The translations under genes were made by a program, and so were the position numbers. From contig BQUP01000012.1 of the NCBI GenBank assembly GCA_022835595.1, positions 62,001 to 126,000 on the forward strand: a stretch of 64,000 nucleotides of DNA, given 5' to 3'. Shown here piece by piece: positions 25,221-37,215 of this stretch. The number at the start of each line of letters is the position of its first letter. Position 1 is the first letter of the stretch. Origin of the DNA: Cystobasidium ongulense (lineage: Eukaryota; Basidiomycota; Cystobasidiomycetes; Cystobasidiales; Cystobasidiaceae). Below the pieces are notes generated by a model that saw nothing but the letters and a program-made list of their open reading frames with translations, was not told the origin of the DNA and made no database searches.

Positions 25221-27315
25221 CTATGTTTTATCTCTAAACACTCGTTCCTGTCGCCAGCGCATACCATACCGCCGCAATGATATCAATACAACCACGCTGA
25301 ATACACCAGCGAAGCCTGAAAGCAATGTGAATGCTGGACCTGGAGAAATGTATATAACATATTCAGTGCCATAAGATGTACCGTACCGAGACGAGCACTC
25401 ACCTGCACTGATAGCTGAGATGAGAGGTTGAATGAAACCAGTTAACGCGGCGCCTGCACAGCATCTGACTAGATTATTGCTCGCAGTGACCGATGCAGCC
25501 TTGTCTGGGAAACAGTCACTGTGGGAAACATACATCAGCACAGAATAGAACAGCTCAAATAGAGTCCATCACCACCTACACTATAAGTGTGCTGACGCAG
25601 TTGATGACGATGAAGCCCGAGAAACCGACTAAGAAAGACATGACGAGCGGTACTGCCAAATGAACGTGGTACTCCAAGCACCAGCCATAAACAAATGCTG
25701 ACCCGACTAGTAGAGCGGAAGTCACGGCTGCAGAAGGAAGGTCTGGTTAGACGCGCCTCCTTATAATATGTTGAGCGTTCTTACGAGCAGAACGAAGACG
25801 GGCTTTCTCAATGGGGAAGTATGTAAGGTCTCTTATTTCTGCACGATTGCGAGGGATCTACCGAGACCAAAGGCGATAGTCAGTGCCGGTAAGCTGTCAG
25901 AACGATAAGGCTGAGTGAGTATCGACTTACAGTACGTTCGGCATCGTCATGAACTATCTTTGCCGCTTTTTCAGCAACCAGAGCAAAATCTCTGTCCATG
26001 AGAAGTCTTGCTATGAATGACGATGATACAGCCCCAAAGCCGTATGCCATGTAGCACAGACCATCTTGAAAGGTCGTCAGGCCATACGTGTCCTTGAAGT
26101 CCGAAGCGAGAGTGACTATGACTCCGAAAGTAAGACTGTAACTATATCAACATGCAAAGCCGGTATTAGTAGCGCCCTCTCAAGGCAAGAATAGGAAAGA
26201 GTGGTTGGACTTACAGTATTGCACCATAAAGGAGGATAAGAGCAATATCCTTTTCCGAAAATATCATCCTAACGGGAGCGAGCCAGTCTATATCCTTCCA
26301 ACCCCGCTTGGGTGGTTTATCTATCCCATGTGTACGCCCAGGATACACCTTGTGCGTTAAGACATTGTAGAAAGGCTTATTGATGCCTTTTGGTTCTATC
26401 GAGCCATCTCCTACGATACTGCGCAAGGTTTCAGGCAGGAAGAAGAATAATATGATCCACATAATCGCTCCTGTGATGGTCAAGAACCAAAATATGGAAT
26501 GCCAACCGAGATACTGACCCTGCATATAAAAAACCTCAGACTTGAACTCGCTAATCGGAAAGATCGTTTGACATTGCTCACCAGCAAGCTGCCAATGACA
26601 GGTCCAATAGCAGGCGCAATCATGGCACCCAGATTCGCGATAGACACCATCCCACCTCTTTCGCTGGGACTTGCTATATCAGCCACTGTTCCTTGTGATA
26701 GCGCGATCATACTGGCAGATCCGGTGGCTTGTACGCATCGTAGTACTAGAAAGAGCCAATACACTTCGGTCACAGCTAGTCCTATGTTCGCGCAGACATA
26801 GATGGCGAAAGTGAAGAGGTAGAGGGGCCGACGACCTAAAACATCTGCCATGCTGTGGGCAATGGAGTCAGACTTGTCGAATAGGTCAATCGGTAACAAG
26901 GATCAGGTGCCTGAACTCACGCTCCCCATACACTAGGACTCAACCCTTGAAATATCATATATACGGTGACAGTGATATTGATAGCATTTATAGAAACGTC
27001 AAGATCGTTTGCGATATCCGTTAAAGCGGGTAGGAACGCAGTGGCCGAAATAGGTGAAAAGAAGGCAGCTGAGGAAACCATAACAACGATAGACCATCGT
27101 TGCGACTTGGTGAAGGCAGAGTAAGGTAGTAAGGTAGGAGTTCCCGGTGGAGATGTTGTGCTATTTGTGTCGTCGGCTGCCGGCATTGATTCTTCGACAT
27201 TTTGCATAGAAAGGTTGGATGTTTCATGACTATGTTCGTTTGTAGCTTGGAGAGCTGTCTTTTCCCTGGTTTCTTTTGATTCTTCGACAGCTATCGCATC
27301 GGCAACAGTTGCCAT
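25221..27315 (-). CDS. MFS drug:H+ antiporter, DHA1 (Qdr-like) family
   Basis: Plasma-membrane multidrug or polyamine-type exporter with 12 predicted membrane segments. Several exons separated by short introns. After a cytosolic N-terminus with charged repeats comes TM1 (IVVMVSSAAFFSPISATAFL) and DLDVSINAINITVTVYMIFQ. The exon joint gives PSVWGAMADVLGRRPLY, the classical G-x3-D-x2-GRR loop 2/3 motif. GSASMIALSQGTVADIASPSERG and the following NLGAMIAPAIGPVIGSLLGQY match the DHA1 antiporter motif C region. Further conserved elements are WHSIFWFLTITG, LFFFLPETLR and DIALILLYGAILYSLTFG; the C-terminal half ends in RRYGMRWRQER. Start at 27315 gives MATVADAIAVEES; a 23-residue in-frame extension is possible. 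Substrate cannot be inferred. Confidence 0.88.
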
Positions 27316-28000
27316 CGTGAACTTGGGTGTGTTTTGCCACTGCCGAATCTGAAGCTTCAAGCTTTTGCGGGCAGATGCTATCAAGAGCGTTTATGCGAAG
27401 TTGCTGTATTGGGGTATAGACTGCAGCTATATCAGATATAAGTTGTCCCGCTATTCGTCTGCAAAGCTCTCGCTTGACTTGATGCTCACTCACCAGCTGC
27501 GGCGATACGGTCCTGCAGTGGTCGATGATCCCAGTTTTTAGGAGCGGTCTTGACACTTGTGAGGCGTCACGCCAATGGCGGCATCTTCAAGCAAGATGCC
27601 AGAGTGTCGAGTATACGATAGAAGCGCAAGACAGGTCACTGCTTAGATGTAGATGGATGTGAGCGAGAGCAAAGGCTGACTGCCCTCGGCACGCCGACAT
27701 AACTGCGGTCAGATTTCTCGATCATCGAGCAGCGTTCGGCAAAAGATCTGCTATACTTGGCGACACAGTCGAATCAGCTCTCTTCACCTCCTGTAACATG
27801 GCACATAGTGTTGGTCTGGTCAAGGAGGACAAGGCAACAGTAGATTATAGGAGATTCCAGAGCGGTCTAAAGTGTCGCAGAGCGGGCCTATACTGGATTA
27901 TGGTAGTCAACCTGCCTCTGTAGCTTGCTACACTGGTCTTAAGATATACTCGCTTATCTGGTGGCACATCTCTATGCTCCACGAATACCTCATTCTTTCT
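27316..28000. other. intergenic region
   Basis: Transporter upstream sequence and the 3' flank of the epimerase gene. No gene or repeat recognised. Confidence 0.6.
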
Positions 28001-29574
28001 CTACTCGGTTTCAGTATGCTTCCATCCAAGAATCTTCTCCGTCTTATCGGTAGTCCAAAAGCCTTGATTACCGCTAAGTCCCTTAATTTTAGCATTAGGG
28101 AAGTGCTTCCTTGCTAATTCTTCACTTGGGGTGCTTTGGGTTGTCGTAGGTGCGACTATGTTGAAGACTGTATCATTAAAGCCATGATGTTAGGAGAATC
28201 AGCCTACATTTCCTGTCTGTACCCTAACCAAAAACTGAGAAGAAGACGCACTTTCGTGACCTTTGACCTTGTCGCCTTCAACAGAAGCTAAACATGCTCT
28301 AGCAACAGCCGCCGGACTGACCCAACCCCACAAATTTCTAGCTGCCCCTTCAGGATCTTCCCTGTGTTCATCTTGGACTTGCTTTAGAGGTGCTACTTCA
28401 TGAATGCGCATAGAAGCAATGCTCATGAATGGGAACCAGCGGACTATCGCTTCAGCTTGAAGTTCAGCTTCGGTCTTCGACAGGGCGTAGGCATCGGTGG
28501 GCTTGGGAGGGTAGTCCTGTGCCAGGAAACCCCTCGTCAGATAATGTTGCAGGATATATTGAACAAAATGTTGGCCGCTCACCTCGTCGATACTTCAGAT
28601 ATCACGAAAGACGAAAGGGCAATAGAGTAAGCATGTTTCCGGTTCCAGCCCTGTCAAAACAGGACCCCGCAGGCAACTCACGGAAAGTACTCGAAATCCA
28701 GTGACTGATTCGAGTAGACTAAACCTATAGCATTGACCGAGCTAGCATAGCAGAATTTCTTGATCTTGAGTTCAGCAGCTGCTCTGAAGGCATTGAAAGC
28801 TGAAGTGACGTTGTTACTACGGCGCAAAAGAAACGAGAATGGAGCATTAGTATTTGCAAAACAACGAGACCAAAAAGGTAGGAAGCCCACTTGTGTACTT
28901 TCCAATCGTCTTTATCAACTGGATTGGGAATAGCCGCTAGGTGAATAACAGCATCTGCACCTCGGAAAGCTTTGACAGTGGCATCATAATCATTTGCGAT
29001 ATCGGCTGTTCTGTTTTCAGTGTTTGGTGTTCCATCGGTCTCTGCGTCTGTTCTATCGATCTGGAAAGTACTGAACAGCGGGATGGTAATCAGCTAGTTG
29101 CCTCGTACGAGTTTACCGCAGTATCACAACACATCTCTTCACTCACTGATGCCCTTCATCCGCGCAAAGCTTTACGACTGCTCGTCCAACGGTGCCTGCG
29201 AGGAAATGTCAGATAGGGATTAACAATAGTTGGAACCTGGATGTCCCAGGATAGCTCATTCACCTCTTGCACCTAGAAAGTGGGAATTAGAGAAAAGCAA
29301 GACAGCATCAGTATTAGCGTCATAGCTGGATCACGTGCAGAACGTGGGGCGATGAGGAGGAGAAAGTATATATTGCATAGTAATGCAGGAGCGAGTCGTG
29401 AAGCGGGTGACAGAGACTACTAGGGTTTTGCTTGGTTATTCTGCATTGGCTGGTGGAATAGAGAAGCTCCTCGCCGTCGGGATGATCTGCAGTCGTCTTC
29501 AAAAGGCCAAGGCACGATGGAAGAACAAGAGAAAGAGACGAAAAGAGGTACGCACCAGTAATTGCGATCTTCAT
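28001..29574 (-). CDS. NAD-dependent epimerase/dehydratase (extended SDR)
   Basis: Cytosolic oxidoreductase of the extended short-chain dehydrogenase superfamily acting on a sugar nucleotide or other alcohol; the exact substrate is unknown. Eight exons (29556-29574, 29264-29272, 29147-29195, 28891-29070, 28682-28816, 28583-28592, 28252-28516, 28001-28167) join to 277 residues in phase. The Rossmann motif is assembled from the first three exons: MKIAIT-GARG-TVGRAVV. Further motifs: ADAVIHLAAIPNP, NNVTSAFNAFRAA, FCYASSVNAIG with the catalytic Ser, and DAYALSKTEAE with the Tyr-x3-Lys pair. The C-terminus GHEIFNIVAPTTTQ...EKILGWKH is typical of this subfamily. Exons 2 and 6 are 9 and 10 nt long. 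Confidence 0.88.
28583..28592 (-). other. 10-nt microexon of the epimerase gene
   Basis: TATCGACGAG, flanked by AAG upstream and GTGAGC downstream, joins EYFP to DYPPKPTDAY as FPIDEDYP; the FP-x-DE-x pattern is typical here in related epimerases. Phase is kept only if it is included. Confidence 0.75.
29264..29272 (-). other. 9-nt microexon of the epimerase gene
   Basis: GTGCAAGAG between TTTCTAG and GTGAAT supplies the Gly-Ala-Arg-Gly turn of the NAD-binding loop. Skipping keeps the frame but removes three residues of the GxxGxxG motif. Confidence 0.75.
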
Positions 29575-30323
29575 GTTGCGTGCGAGAGAGACGTGCATGC
29601 GATGATATGGAGTGGGAGGAAGAGTGGAGGAAAGAGCATACTCACTTTATTTCGGCGGGCGTCGTCGTCCATGGGAGATCTTCCTCGAGTGACGCTCGCC
29701 AGGTCATGCAGAGGGCAGACTATCATCGGCAGAGAAGAAGGCAGAGAACGGAGCTCCTCCTATACCTTGTCGCACTGCTGTAACAGTGTGGACCATCGTG
29801 TACAATCCTGAATGCTCCCTGCCAATGCGACATCCTCATCACCTTCATGCTGTGGCCAGGACTGTGCCAATTCTGGCTGCTTCTCTCTCTCTCTCTTTCT
29901 CTTTCTCTCCCACGAGCAGCAGCCACCAAGACCGGAGCAGTAGCAGACAGAGACGACCTAAGCACGCGCACAAGCAGAGCAACAGTACACAGTACTCTTG
30001 GTCTGCGTGCCTTGTACAGTTTCTGTTCCTCAAGCAGCTACGAGAAGAGTAGATAGCTTCCAACACACTCCGCGGCACTGCTCGTCCTTCAATTTGGTGC
30101 GTCCGACCTCAGGCCACTCGGTTCTCTACACCTCTACAGAGGGCTCGTTCAATGAACTATGCTTATACTCTGCTTGCTTGCGTCTGCTTTGCGTCTGCCT
30201 TGTCGCTCTCTCTTCTCTCCCTCTGACCGCCGCTGCGCTTGACGGGCTTTTTACAGAGAGCAGCAACGACGCCAGCTAGCAGCAATCCGGAAGAGCGAGC
30301 AAGCAAGCTAAAAGATTTACAGC
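29575..30323. other. divergent intergenic region with a pyrimidine tract
   Basis: Shared upstream region of the epimerase gene and ARS2. A CT-rich tract of about 30 bases lies at 29881-29911, a common feature of fungal core promoters. Short open frames crossing it are low-complexity shadows. Confidence 0.6.
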
Positions 30324-33300
30324 ATGTCCGCATACGACGCTGTCTCGCCGCCTAGGAGCGCAACGGGCGGCAACAACGACGACAGCGGATGGAGGAGAGA
30401 ACCCTACGCCCGTGTACCTTCGCCGAGGCATGATGATTACCCACCTGCAGGAGGAGCAGACGAGCCAGCATACGGTCATTCAAGGCGTGGAAGATCGCCA
30501 GACGAGGGTGTGTGCACCACTCCTAAACTTGTCCTCCCTTCTGAGAGCAAACGCTGATGCTCTCGCTTCTGCGCTGGACATGCAGGCGATCGAAGAGGTA
30601 AACGGAGACGGTCGCCTTCTCCAGTAGGAAGAGGTGGTGATAGCTATATCCCAAGCTACAACAGAGAGAGATCGCCCCCTTCGTACAGAGACAGAAGAGA
30701 TCCCGGCTCGTTCGGTGGTTCTGGTGAGTTTGGTCTCTGGCTGCAATGGCGAGCTCTCACTCGAGTAATCAAATATGCGCTGACTTGCACACTCTGTCTG
30801 CTCGCATTGATCCCTCTGTAGACCGATATGGTGGCCGAGACGATTTTTCCATGGGCGCCTCAGGCTACGACCGTCGAGGCCCCCCTCTGCCGTAAGTCGA
30901 CTAGCCATCTCGGTAAGAAGAAACGGCACATGTACTGATATGCTTGTCGCTCCCACATACCATCCTTCCTTCAAACAGACGCTCACAACTGAGACCACCG
31001 CAGGAACTTCCCTACCTTGCGCCTTTTGCCTACTACCGAGATTACATGAGAGAAGAAGACCAACGTTTATTCGACGATAAGGACAAATTAGAAGAATCAT
31101 ACAAGAAATACAAATCAAGTTTCTACCACAAATCAAATCGTCTCTTCTTTGATGATGTTAAGACTATGAGCTGGTGTAAGGAGAAGTATGGCATTTCGGA
31201 AGAAGAAGTTAATGAACGCAAAAGATTGAAAAATAAAGGTAGAGAAGGAAAGGTTGAACATTTCTTGAGCGCTCTAGAAGGTGGTGAATATGATGAGATT
31301 TCATTCGACGGAAAAGGTGAGTTCTGCTCTCTGCGAATTATGACCTTGCTCTTCCGCACAGACGGTACTTACGCGAGCTTTATACTGCATCCTTTTCGTT
31401 CAGTCTTTGTGCCACGCTCACCTAGCAAGAATGATATCAAATTACCCGAGACCGGTGAAGATGCGAAAGATGCCACCATGAAGGAGGATGGCCCTGAAGA
31501 TGCCAAGCCGGACGTCAAAACAGAAAATGATGACGGAACTATCGCCAAGACCGAAGACAGCAAACCATCAGATAATGATACAGCTATGCAAGAGTCAAAC
31601 CCCGAGGGTGAAGATGTCAAACCCGCAAAGACTGAAGAAACTGATAATGCTACCAATGAAAGCTCTAAAATTCCAGATTCACAAGAAGAAACGAATGGTA
31701 AAGCTGGAACTGAAGATAATGAAGCTAAAAAGGGTGAAGAAGATAGTATTATGATTCCTGGAAGCCCGAATACTTTGCTCATCAAATCTTTGTCGCCTGA
31801 AATATCAAGGGCTGATCTTGAAGCTGTAAGCCTTCTCAAAGGCCCACGCCTCAGCTACATTTCCTGCTTGTACACTGCTGACGTTTACCACCCTTTGTAC
31901 AACAGCACTGCCGACAAGTCGAAGGCTTCGATTATATCGCACTTGGTGAACCCAACGTTACGAAGAAATTCCATCGTATCGGATGGGTCGTGTTCAAGGA
32001 TGGCTCGGATATGGAGTCTGCTGTCGAGAAGCTGTGCGAATCAAAGGTGGGCTCGTCTCCTCTGAGTATCATGTAATACCTTGCTGATGTTGTGAAGCGT
32101 CTCACAGATCAACGACTTTACTCTGCATATGAGCTTGGCTGACAAGCCAACATACCAGCGTCTTCGCCAAACGCCCTCTACAATGGCTTCTGCTGACCGT
32201 ATTCGCGACTCACTAAACCACGTCAAGAGGATCGTAGCTCGTATGGAAGCTGAAGCTGATGACGACAAGCGTGGAAGCGAAGCTATCGAGAAACGTCTCG
32301 CAGATTTGAGTGCTGCCGTCAAGGAAGAGCCCAAGACTGAAGGAGACGACGCTGAACCAAAACAATCAGAAGAGATCGAAATCGAAAAGAAGGAACAATT
32401 TGAAAGAAGATCATTAGATCTTTACATTCAATATTTAAGATCTGTCTTCCATACTTGCTATTATTGCATTACAACAAATGATTTTGAAGAAGAATTACTT
32501 AGAAAATGCGTTAAACATGTTAGAAGAAATTTGAACGCTCCTAGTATTGGTAAAAATAGAAAGGAAAATGATGTTGCTTGGGTCAAGACCTTTGATGAGA
32601 AGATCTTACTTCTTACGGATCGTGAAAATGTGGATCCTTTAGATTATGGTGGTGAAAACTCACAAGAGTAAGCGTACATTTTCTGGAGAAAGACTCACTT
32701 AGAAGTGACTGACGTTGACCCCCCTCGCCCCTCGTAGGGAATTGAGCAATATTACGAAACCTCATATAACCATCGAGGACGAAGGCAAATTCAGGTGCAA
32801 AGAGTGCAAGAAACTCTTCAAGGCAGCTCCTTTTGTCGAAAAGCATATCCTGAATAAGCATCCAGAAATCGTTGGAGATAAGCTTGAAGAGGTGAGTGCA
32901 TCAAGCTAATTTTTTTCAGCCATTCCTTTCTTGCGACCAGAGTACCTATACCGATTGCTGTTTCGCTTGCCAGGTTAAATACTTCAACAATTTTGTATTA
33001 GACCCGGCGCATCCGATGCCACCTCTAAATGATTCACCTCAATACCCGAACAATCCTAATCATCCTGCCAATGCCGGTTTCTACGGTAATGCAGGCATGG
33101 CGAGCACGTTTGGCGCTTTCAACCAAATGTTCAATCCAACCTTTAATGCAGGCTACGGTATGATGGCACCATATGGCAATTTCGGTGGTTACAACCCCAT
33201 GTTCCAACCCATGGGAGCAGGATTCAATGCATTTGCAGGACCTGGTGGAGGTGGGATGTACGGTGCACCTCTATCTGGCAATGCGAGAGCATTGGGTGAT

Positions 33301-33519
33301 AGAATCGGGGACCGACAAGGCGGGTACGGAATGGATGGTGGCAGAGGCAAAAGACCACGCAGGGACTATGGTGGCGGGCCAGTACCAGGTGGACCACCAC
33401 CACCGCCGCCTAAAGGAGCTAAGATTGATCCTAGAGCAGGTAGGCTACACGCTTACACGGACTTGGACGGCCCCCCAGCTGGAGGTGGTGGCGAGGATCT
33501 GGACATGCTCGACTACTGA
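30324..33519 (+). CDS. ARS2: ARS2/SERRATE RNA-processing protein
   Basis: Nuclear effector that links the cap-binding complex to RNA processing, export or decay. About eight exons. The N-terminus is Arg/Ser/Tyr-rich and disordered (RRGKRRRSPSPVGRGG, RSPPSYRDRRDP). The SERRATE/Ars2 N-terminal domain begins at LPYLAPFAYYRDYMREEDQ and continues through NRLFFDDVKTMSWCKEKYG and LEGGEYDEISFDGK. An acidic, Lys/Asp/Glu-rich linker follows (31,430-31,750), then DLYIQYLRSVFHTCYYC, and a C2H2 finger (FRCKECKKLFKAAPFVEKHI then LNKH). The C-terminus has a Gly/Asn/Phe/Met region and ends DPRAGRLHAYTDLDGP...EDLDMLDY, matching the cap-binding-complex-interacting tail of ARS2. Start chosen at the ATG opening MSAYDAVSPPRS. 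Confidence 0.92.
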
Positions 33520-33923
33520 GTCTGTGATATATGCAAAACTTGGCAACATGACTGGTCTACAAGAGGCGCAATTATCACCAGAGCGTGTTGTGATGCATTT
33601 AGAATATATGACACTTAGCTTTGTAAATTTAGGTGTACAAAGACAAGTAAAACAAAATGAGTGTAGTTGATTTTATGATGCTATGTGTCGCATTCCTACT
33701 TGCGATTTGCAATGGCAACGATACAAGAGGATACGAGAGTGTATCGACAAATGTATGAAATACCGAGCATAATTCTCGATCGAGCTCGGCTGGAAAGGCT
33801 GCAGCTCTGTAGGTGACTTGTCGAGTATCCCTTCCAACTGATTACACACTACACAACTACTTCTTGGACTTGCCGTCTATTCTGCCTGAAGAGAACGCTC
33901 CATAGAATACTTCACGAGTTAGT
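33520..33923. other. intergenic region
   Basis: ARS2 3' flank and NDUFAF7 upstream sequence in tandem. No feature recognised. Confidence 0.6.
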
Positions 33924-35695
33924 ATGGCCTGCACGATGAAGCCGATCACGAGCTTTTCGACCTTCTCAAGATCTGTGCAAAGACCTGGCTATTGTAATAA
34001 TGCTAGCTTGCGAGTTCCGCCCTCATCCTCATCATCAATACGCTATGCTTCCAACCTGTCAGGCGCCCCGCGCAAGGACGTCAAGAAAGCAGAGATGCCG
34101 AACGAGCTGATGCGAATAATTGTGAATCATATCAAGGTAGGTTACAAGACCAGTCAATTGACAGGCCAGCTTTCAATACTGATTCTGATCTGCTGTTTCA
34201 AGACCCATGGTCCTATGCCACTCCCTAGATATATCGGCCTGTGTCTTGGGCATCCCACTCTAGGCTATTATACACGTTCGGCTGAGCGATCCTCAGCTCA
34301 AGAAGGAGATACTGCAGTCATAGGCAAGAAAGGCGATTTCATCACAAGTCCTGAAATCAGTCAAGTCTTTGGAGAAGTGAGCTCCATCACCTTCGAAGCA
34401 ATTTATGTGGGCACTAATTGAGCTATCCCTTCCAGCTCCTGGCAGTTTGGTATGTCACGCAATGGCAAGCTCAAGGTATGCCAGCCAGTTCCCGTATAGT
34501 GGAACTTGGACCAGGAAGAGGTACTCTGATGGATGACATGCTTAGAGTTAGTGGTGCTGTACCAAAAGTCTCGTGCACCTGCTGAAACTGGTTCTTGCAG
34601 ACATTCAAGAGTATCGGCGCCTTCGGCAAGACGTTAACAGATGTACACCTCGTCGAGAACAGTCCATACATGAAGAAATTGCAAGAAGAAAAGCTGTCTG
34701 TCTGGATCAAGCAAGGTTTACGCATACATTGGCACGATCGTATAGAGAATGTTCCAGTGACCGATGAAAAGACCTTCACTATGCTTGCAGCGCACGAGTT
34801 TTTCGATGCTCTCCCCATCCACATGTTCGAGAAGCGCGCCGAAGGGTGGAGGGAGGTCTTTGTAGATATCGACAAAGCTCAGACAGCGCAAGAGGCTACT
34901 TCGAAGATCTTAATACCAGGACAATCCTCAATGGCAGGAACCAAAGGCAACGCGCCCGACCCCACACCAAAATTACGCTTTGTCGTCTCGCCTTCGGCTA
35001 CCCTCGCGGCGAATCTCCTTGTTCGAGAAGAAGATACACGATTCAAGGGTCTCAGTCAAGGAACGAGAGTAGAAGTATGCCCTGACTTGTACGGTCTCGG
35101 AGCATCCGCTGCGAACCTTGTCAAGCCTTGTGGCGCTGGACTGGTCATCGATTATGGGGATGACAGGTTCTTCAACCACAGTTTCCGAGTATGTCAAGGA
35201 CTCTATATGCAAGAAGGGAATGTTATTATTGCTGACCTACGAAACATTTACCAGGCTTTCAAGAATCACAAGCTAGTCGATCCCCTAGATGAGCCTGGTT
35301 CCGCAGATCTAACCAGCAACGTCGATTTCAGCGCACTTCGCGATTCTCTCACATCAGGTTATACAGGCCCAGGACACAAAGGAGAGCAGATCTCCGACGC
35401 TCTCACATCACCTTCGCCACCGTCCGACAAATCGGACATTTTCGTTCCACCTCTTCTATCGCAGCGATCTTTCCTATTGTCGCTCGGTTTGCAACTTCGC
35501 GTTGAGAAGCTGGTCCAGAATGCATCGGATGATGGGAGAAGGAAAGACATCATAACGGCTGCTCAAAGATTGGTCGATAAGAATGTCAAAATCCATGGAA
35601 TGGGCAAGGTTTTCAAGGTTCTTGGGTTCGTGCCGACGCAGAAGAGTGCATCGCCTCAGCAGGAAGTCTTCCCGTTCGGTAGCGAGCTCGATTGA
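33924..35695 (+). CDS. NDUFAF7: NDUFAF7/MidA-family mitochondrial methyltransferase
   Basis: Homologue of human NDUFAF7, a mitochondrial SAM-dependent methyltransferase that symmetrically dimethylates an arginine of complex I subunit NDUFS2. The Ser/Arg-rich N-terminus (SFSTFSRSVQRPGY...IRYASNL) looks like a mitochondrial presequence. Conserved elements: PMPLPRYIGLCLGHPTLGYY, KKGDFITSPEISQVFGE, then after an intron RIVELGPGRGTLMDDML (SAM motif I), VHLVENSPYMKKLQ, AHEFFDALPIHMFEK and VEVCPDLYG...GLVIDYGDD. Introns fall after IK, after FGE and near the RIVEL segment. It ends 86 bases from the convergent FRA10AC1-ASCH gene. Confidence 0.92.
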
Positions 35696-35781
35696 TGAGA
35701 CATCACGTTGGAGAACGCAAAGCTGTCCACGCAGAGAAGACCGAGACATGTCCGGTCACAAGAATATATTGCTCACACGAC

Positions 35782-36996
35782 CTAGTGTCGCGAAGGCCTG
35801 TCTCCTCTATCGATAACACGTATCCGAAATGCAGTAGCACCATGCTCTTTCGCTTGTTCTCGGTACCCGGGTATGTTCTCATACACCTGAACACCCTCTC
35901 GCAGCGTCTCAACGCCCGGCAAGAAGTCCTGAACTCGACCTTCAAGCATGTCTTGGAAATTGTCAAATTTCTGTACATCTAGAATCAGTGCTGTGAAAGC
36001 GGGCTTGGAAGCGTCTTCTGCATGATGAAAAATGAATTCGTCGTCAGGACGTAAGGTCGCGTAGCGCGGGGTGTTCGTGCGGCCTTCCCATGTCTTGCTG
36101 CCATCGAGTACCGCTTCGTAGTATTTGCCCATTAATGAAGTGATGACCGTTCGGATTCGAGGCTTGGGTACAGAGGCGCCTTGGGTATTCCTGCTCCTCC
36201 TCGAATTGCTTTCCTCCTTCCTGCTTGCCCGCTCTTTCCGAGATTCTACCTCTTCCTTCGAGTGCGACCCTCTGTCTCTTTGCGGGCTTCGACTTCGACT
36301 TCGACTTCTTGTTGCAGGCGCAGGTATAATGTCTTCTGCACGATCTCCCTTCCTATCTAGCCTTTCTATATCTATGTCATCTGTGCTCCTGCCTTTTCCT
36401 TTGTCAACTTCACCTCGAGCCAACTTTTCTTGATCCCTTTTCCATGTGAGTTTTGTTGCACATTTCGAGCAAAGCACCACCTTTACCAGCGCTTGCTTTG
36501 TTTTGCCTTGTTCTTGGTATTGAAAGTTGAGTTGGTAGGGGGTGAGCTGGCGAGGGACTAGAGGGCGGGTATCGTCCTCGTCGCGGTCTTCCGGCGACTC
36601 GACTGGCTCGTGATACTTGCAGTGAAGGTTGCCGCAGGTTAGCTGTTTAAGAGAATACGAGTCAGTCAGAGGAGGAGCGTGGCTTGGAGGCATTGGCGAG
36701 CTGACCTCCCCAGCTCGCTGCAGGACTTCTTCCTCAGTACGCCACCGCAAAGCAATTCCGCCCGTCTTGTACTGTGTCAAGTCACACACTGCATATTCAC
36801 GGAACAGCTTGTTGTACCAGGACAGGGATATTCTGTCTTCCCACGATAGCTTGCTCGCATCTATGCCGCTATCGTCGGCTTCGTCTCTGATGAATTGATG
36901 GTGCTTGAGCAGGATCGACAGTTCCGACAGATTCGTCGGACGATGGCTGGCAGCAGGCGCATCATAGCGGTGCAGATGCTTCTTGCTAGCAGACAT
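35782..36996 (-). CDS. FRA10AC1-domain protein fused to an ASCH domain
   Basis: The N-terminal half is the FRA10AC1 domain of a spliceosome-associated nuclear protein: WYNKLFREYAVCDLTQYKTG, ALRWRTEEEVLQ, then CGNLHCKYHEP and ALVKVVLCSKCATKL with paired CxxC-type metal ligands. The middle is Arg/Ser/Glu-rich (RSRSRSRSPQRDRG), typical of splicing proteins. The C-terminal ~110 residues form an ASCH domain, a PUA-like RNA-binding fold: YYEAVLDGSKTWEGRTNTPR with the G-x-K-x2-EGR signature, FHHAEDASKPAFTALILDVQ, and FLPGVETLREGVQVYENI. A probable 63-nt intron at 36643-36705 (GTCAGC...AACAG) joins RAGE to LTCGN; read-through is also in frame. Spliced length about 383 residues. The fusion is not one I know from animals. 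Confidence 0.87.
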   Translation of the reverse strand: MSASKKHLHRYDAPAASHRPTNLSELSILLKHHQFIRDEADDSGIDASKLSWEDRISLSWYNKLFREYAVCDLTQYKTGGIALRWRTEEEVLQRAGEVSSPMPPSHAPPLTDSYSLKQLTCGNLHCKYHEPVESPEDRDEDDTRPLVPRQLTPYQLNFQYQEQGKTKQALVKVVLCSKCATKLTWKRDQEKLARGEVDKGKGRSTDDIDIERLDRKGDRAEDIIPAPATRSRSRSRSPQRDRGSHSKEEVESRKERASRKEESNSRRSRNTQGASVPKPRIRTVITSLMGKYYEAVLDGSKTWEGRTNTPRYATLRPDDEFIFHHAEDASKPAFTALILDVQKFDNFQDMLEGRVQDFLPGVETLREGVQVYENIPGYREQAKEHGATAFRIRVIDRGDRPSRH

Positions 36997-37215
36997 GAGA
37001 TAATGTGATTATTGCGTAGCAGTTGGGGCGAGAATAGCAAGCAAGCTGTCATTCTTGCCGCGATCACCTCGCCTCTGGACGCGTGACAGTCTTTCAGGGC
37101 GACTCACCTTCATTGCATCCATCCGTCCATCATCATCACATCAAGCACAACTCTCAAGCTTGCTATTCGACAGGGAACGTGTCATATACCGTGCCTGGAG
37201 TGCCAGCCAGCCAGC

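Noticed and set aside
28400-28704. Plus-strand open frames over the epimerase gene
   Set aside because: Mirror images of minus-strand exons supported by eight phase-consistent junctions.
29881-29911. CT tract as a mobile-element scar or structured repeat
   Set aside because: Plain pyrimidine tract in a divergent promoter, common in fungi.
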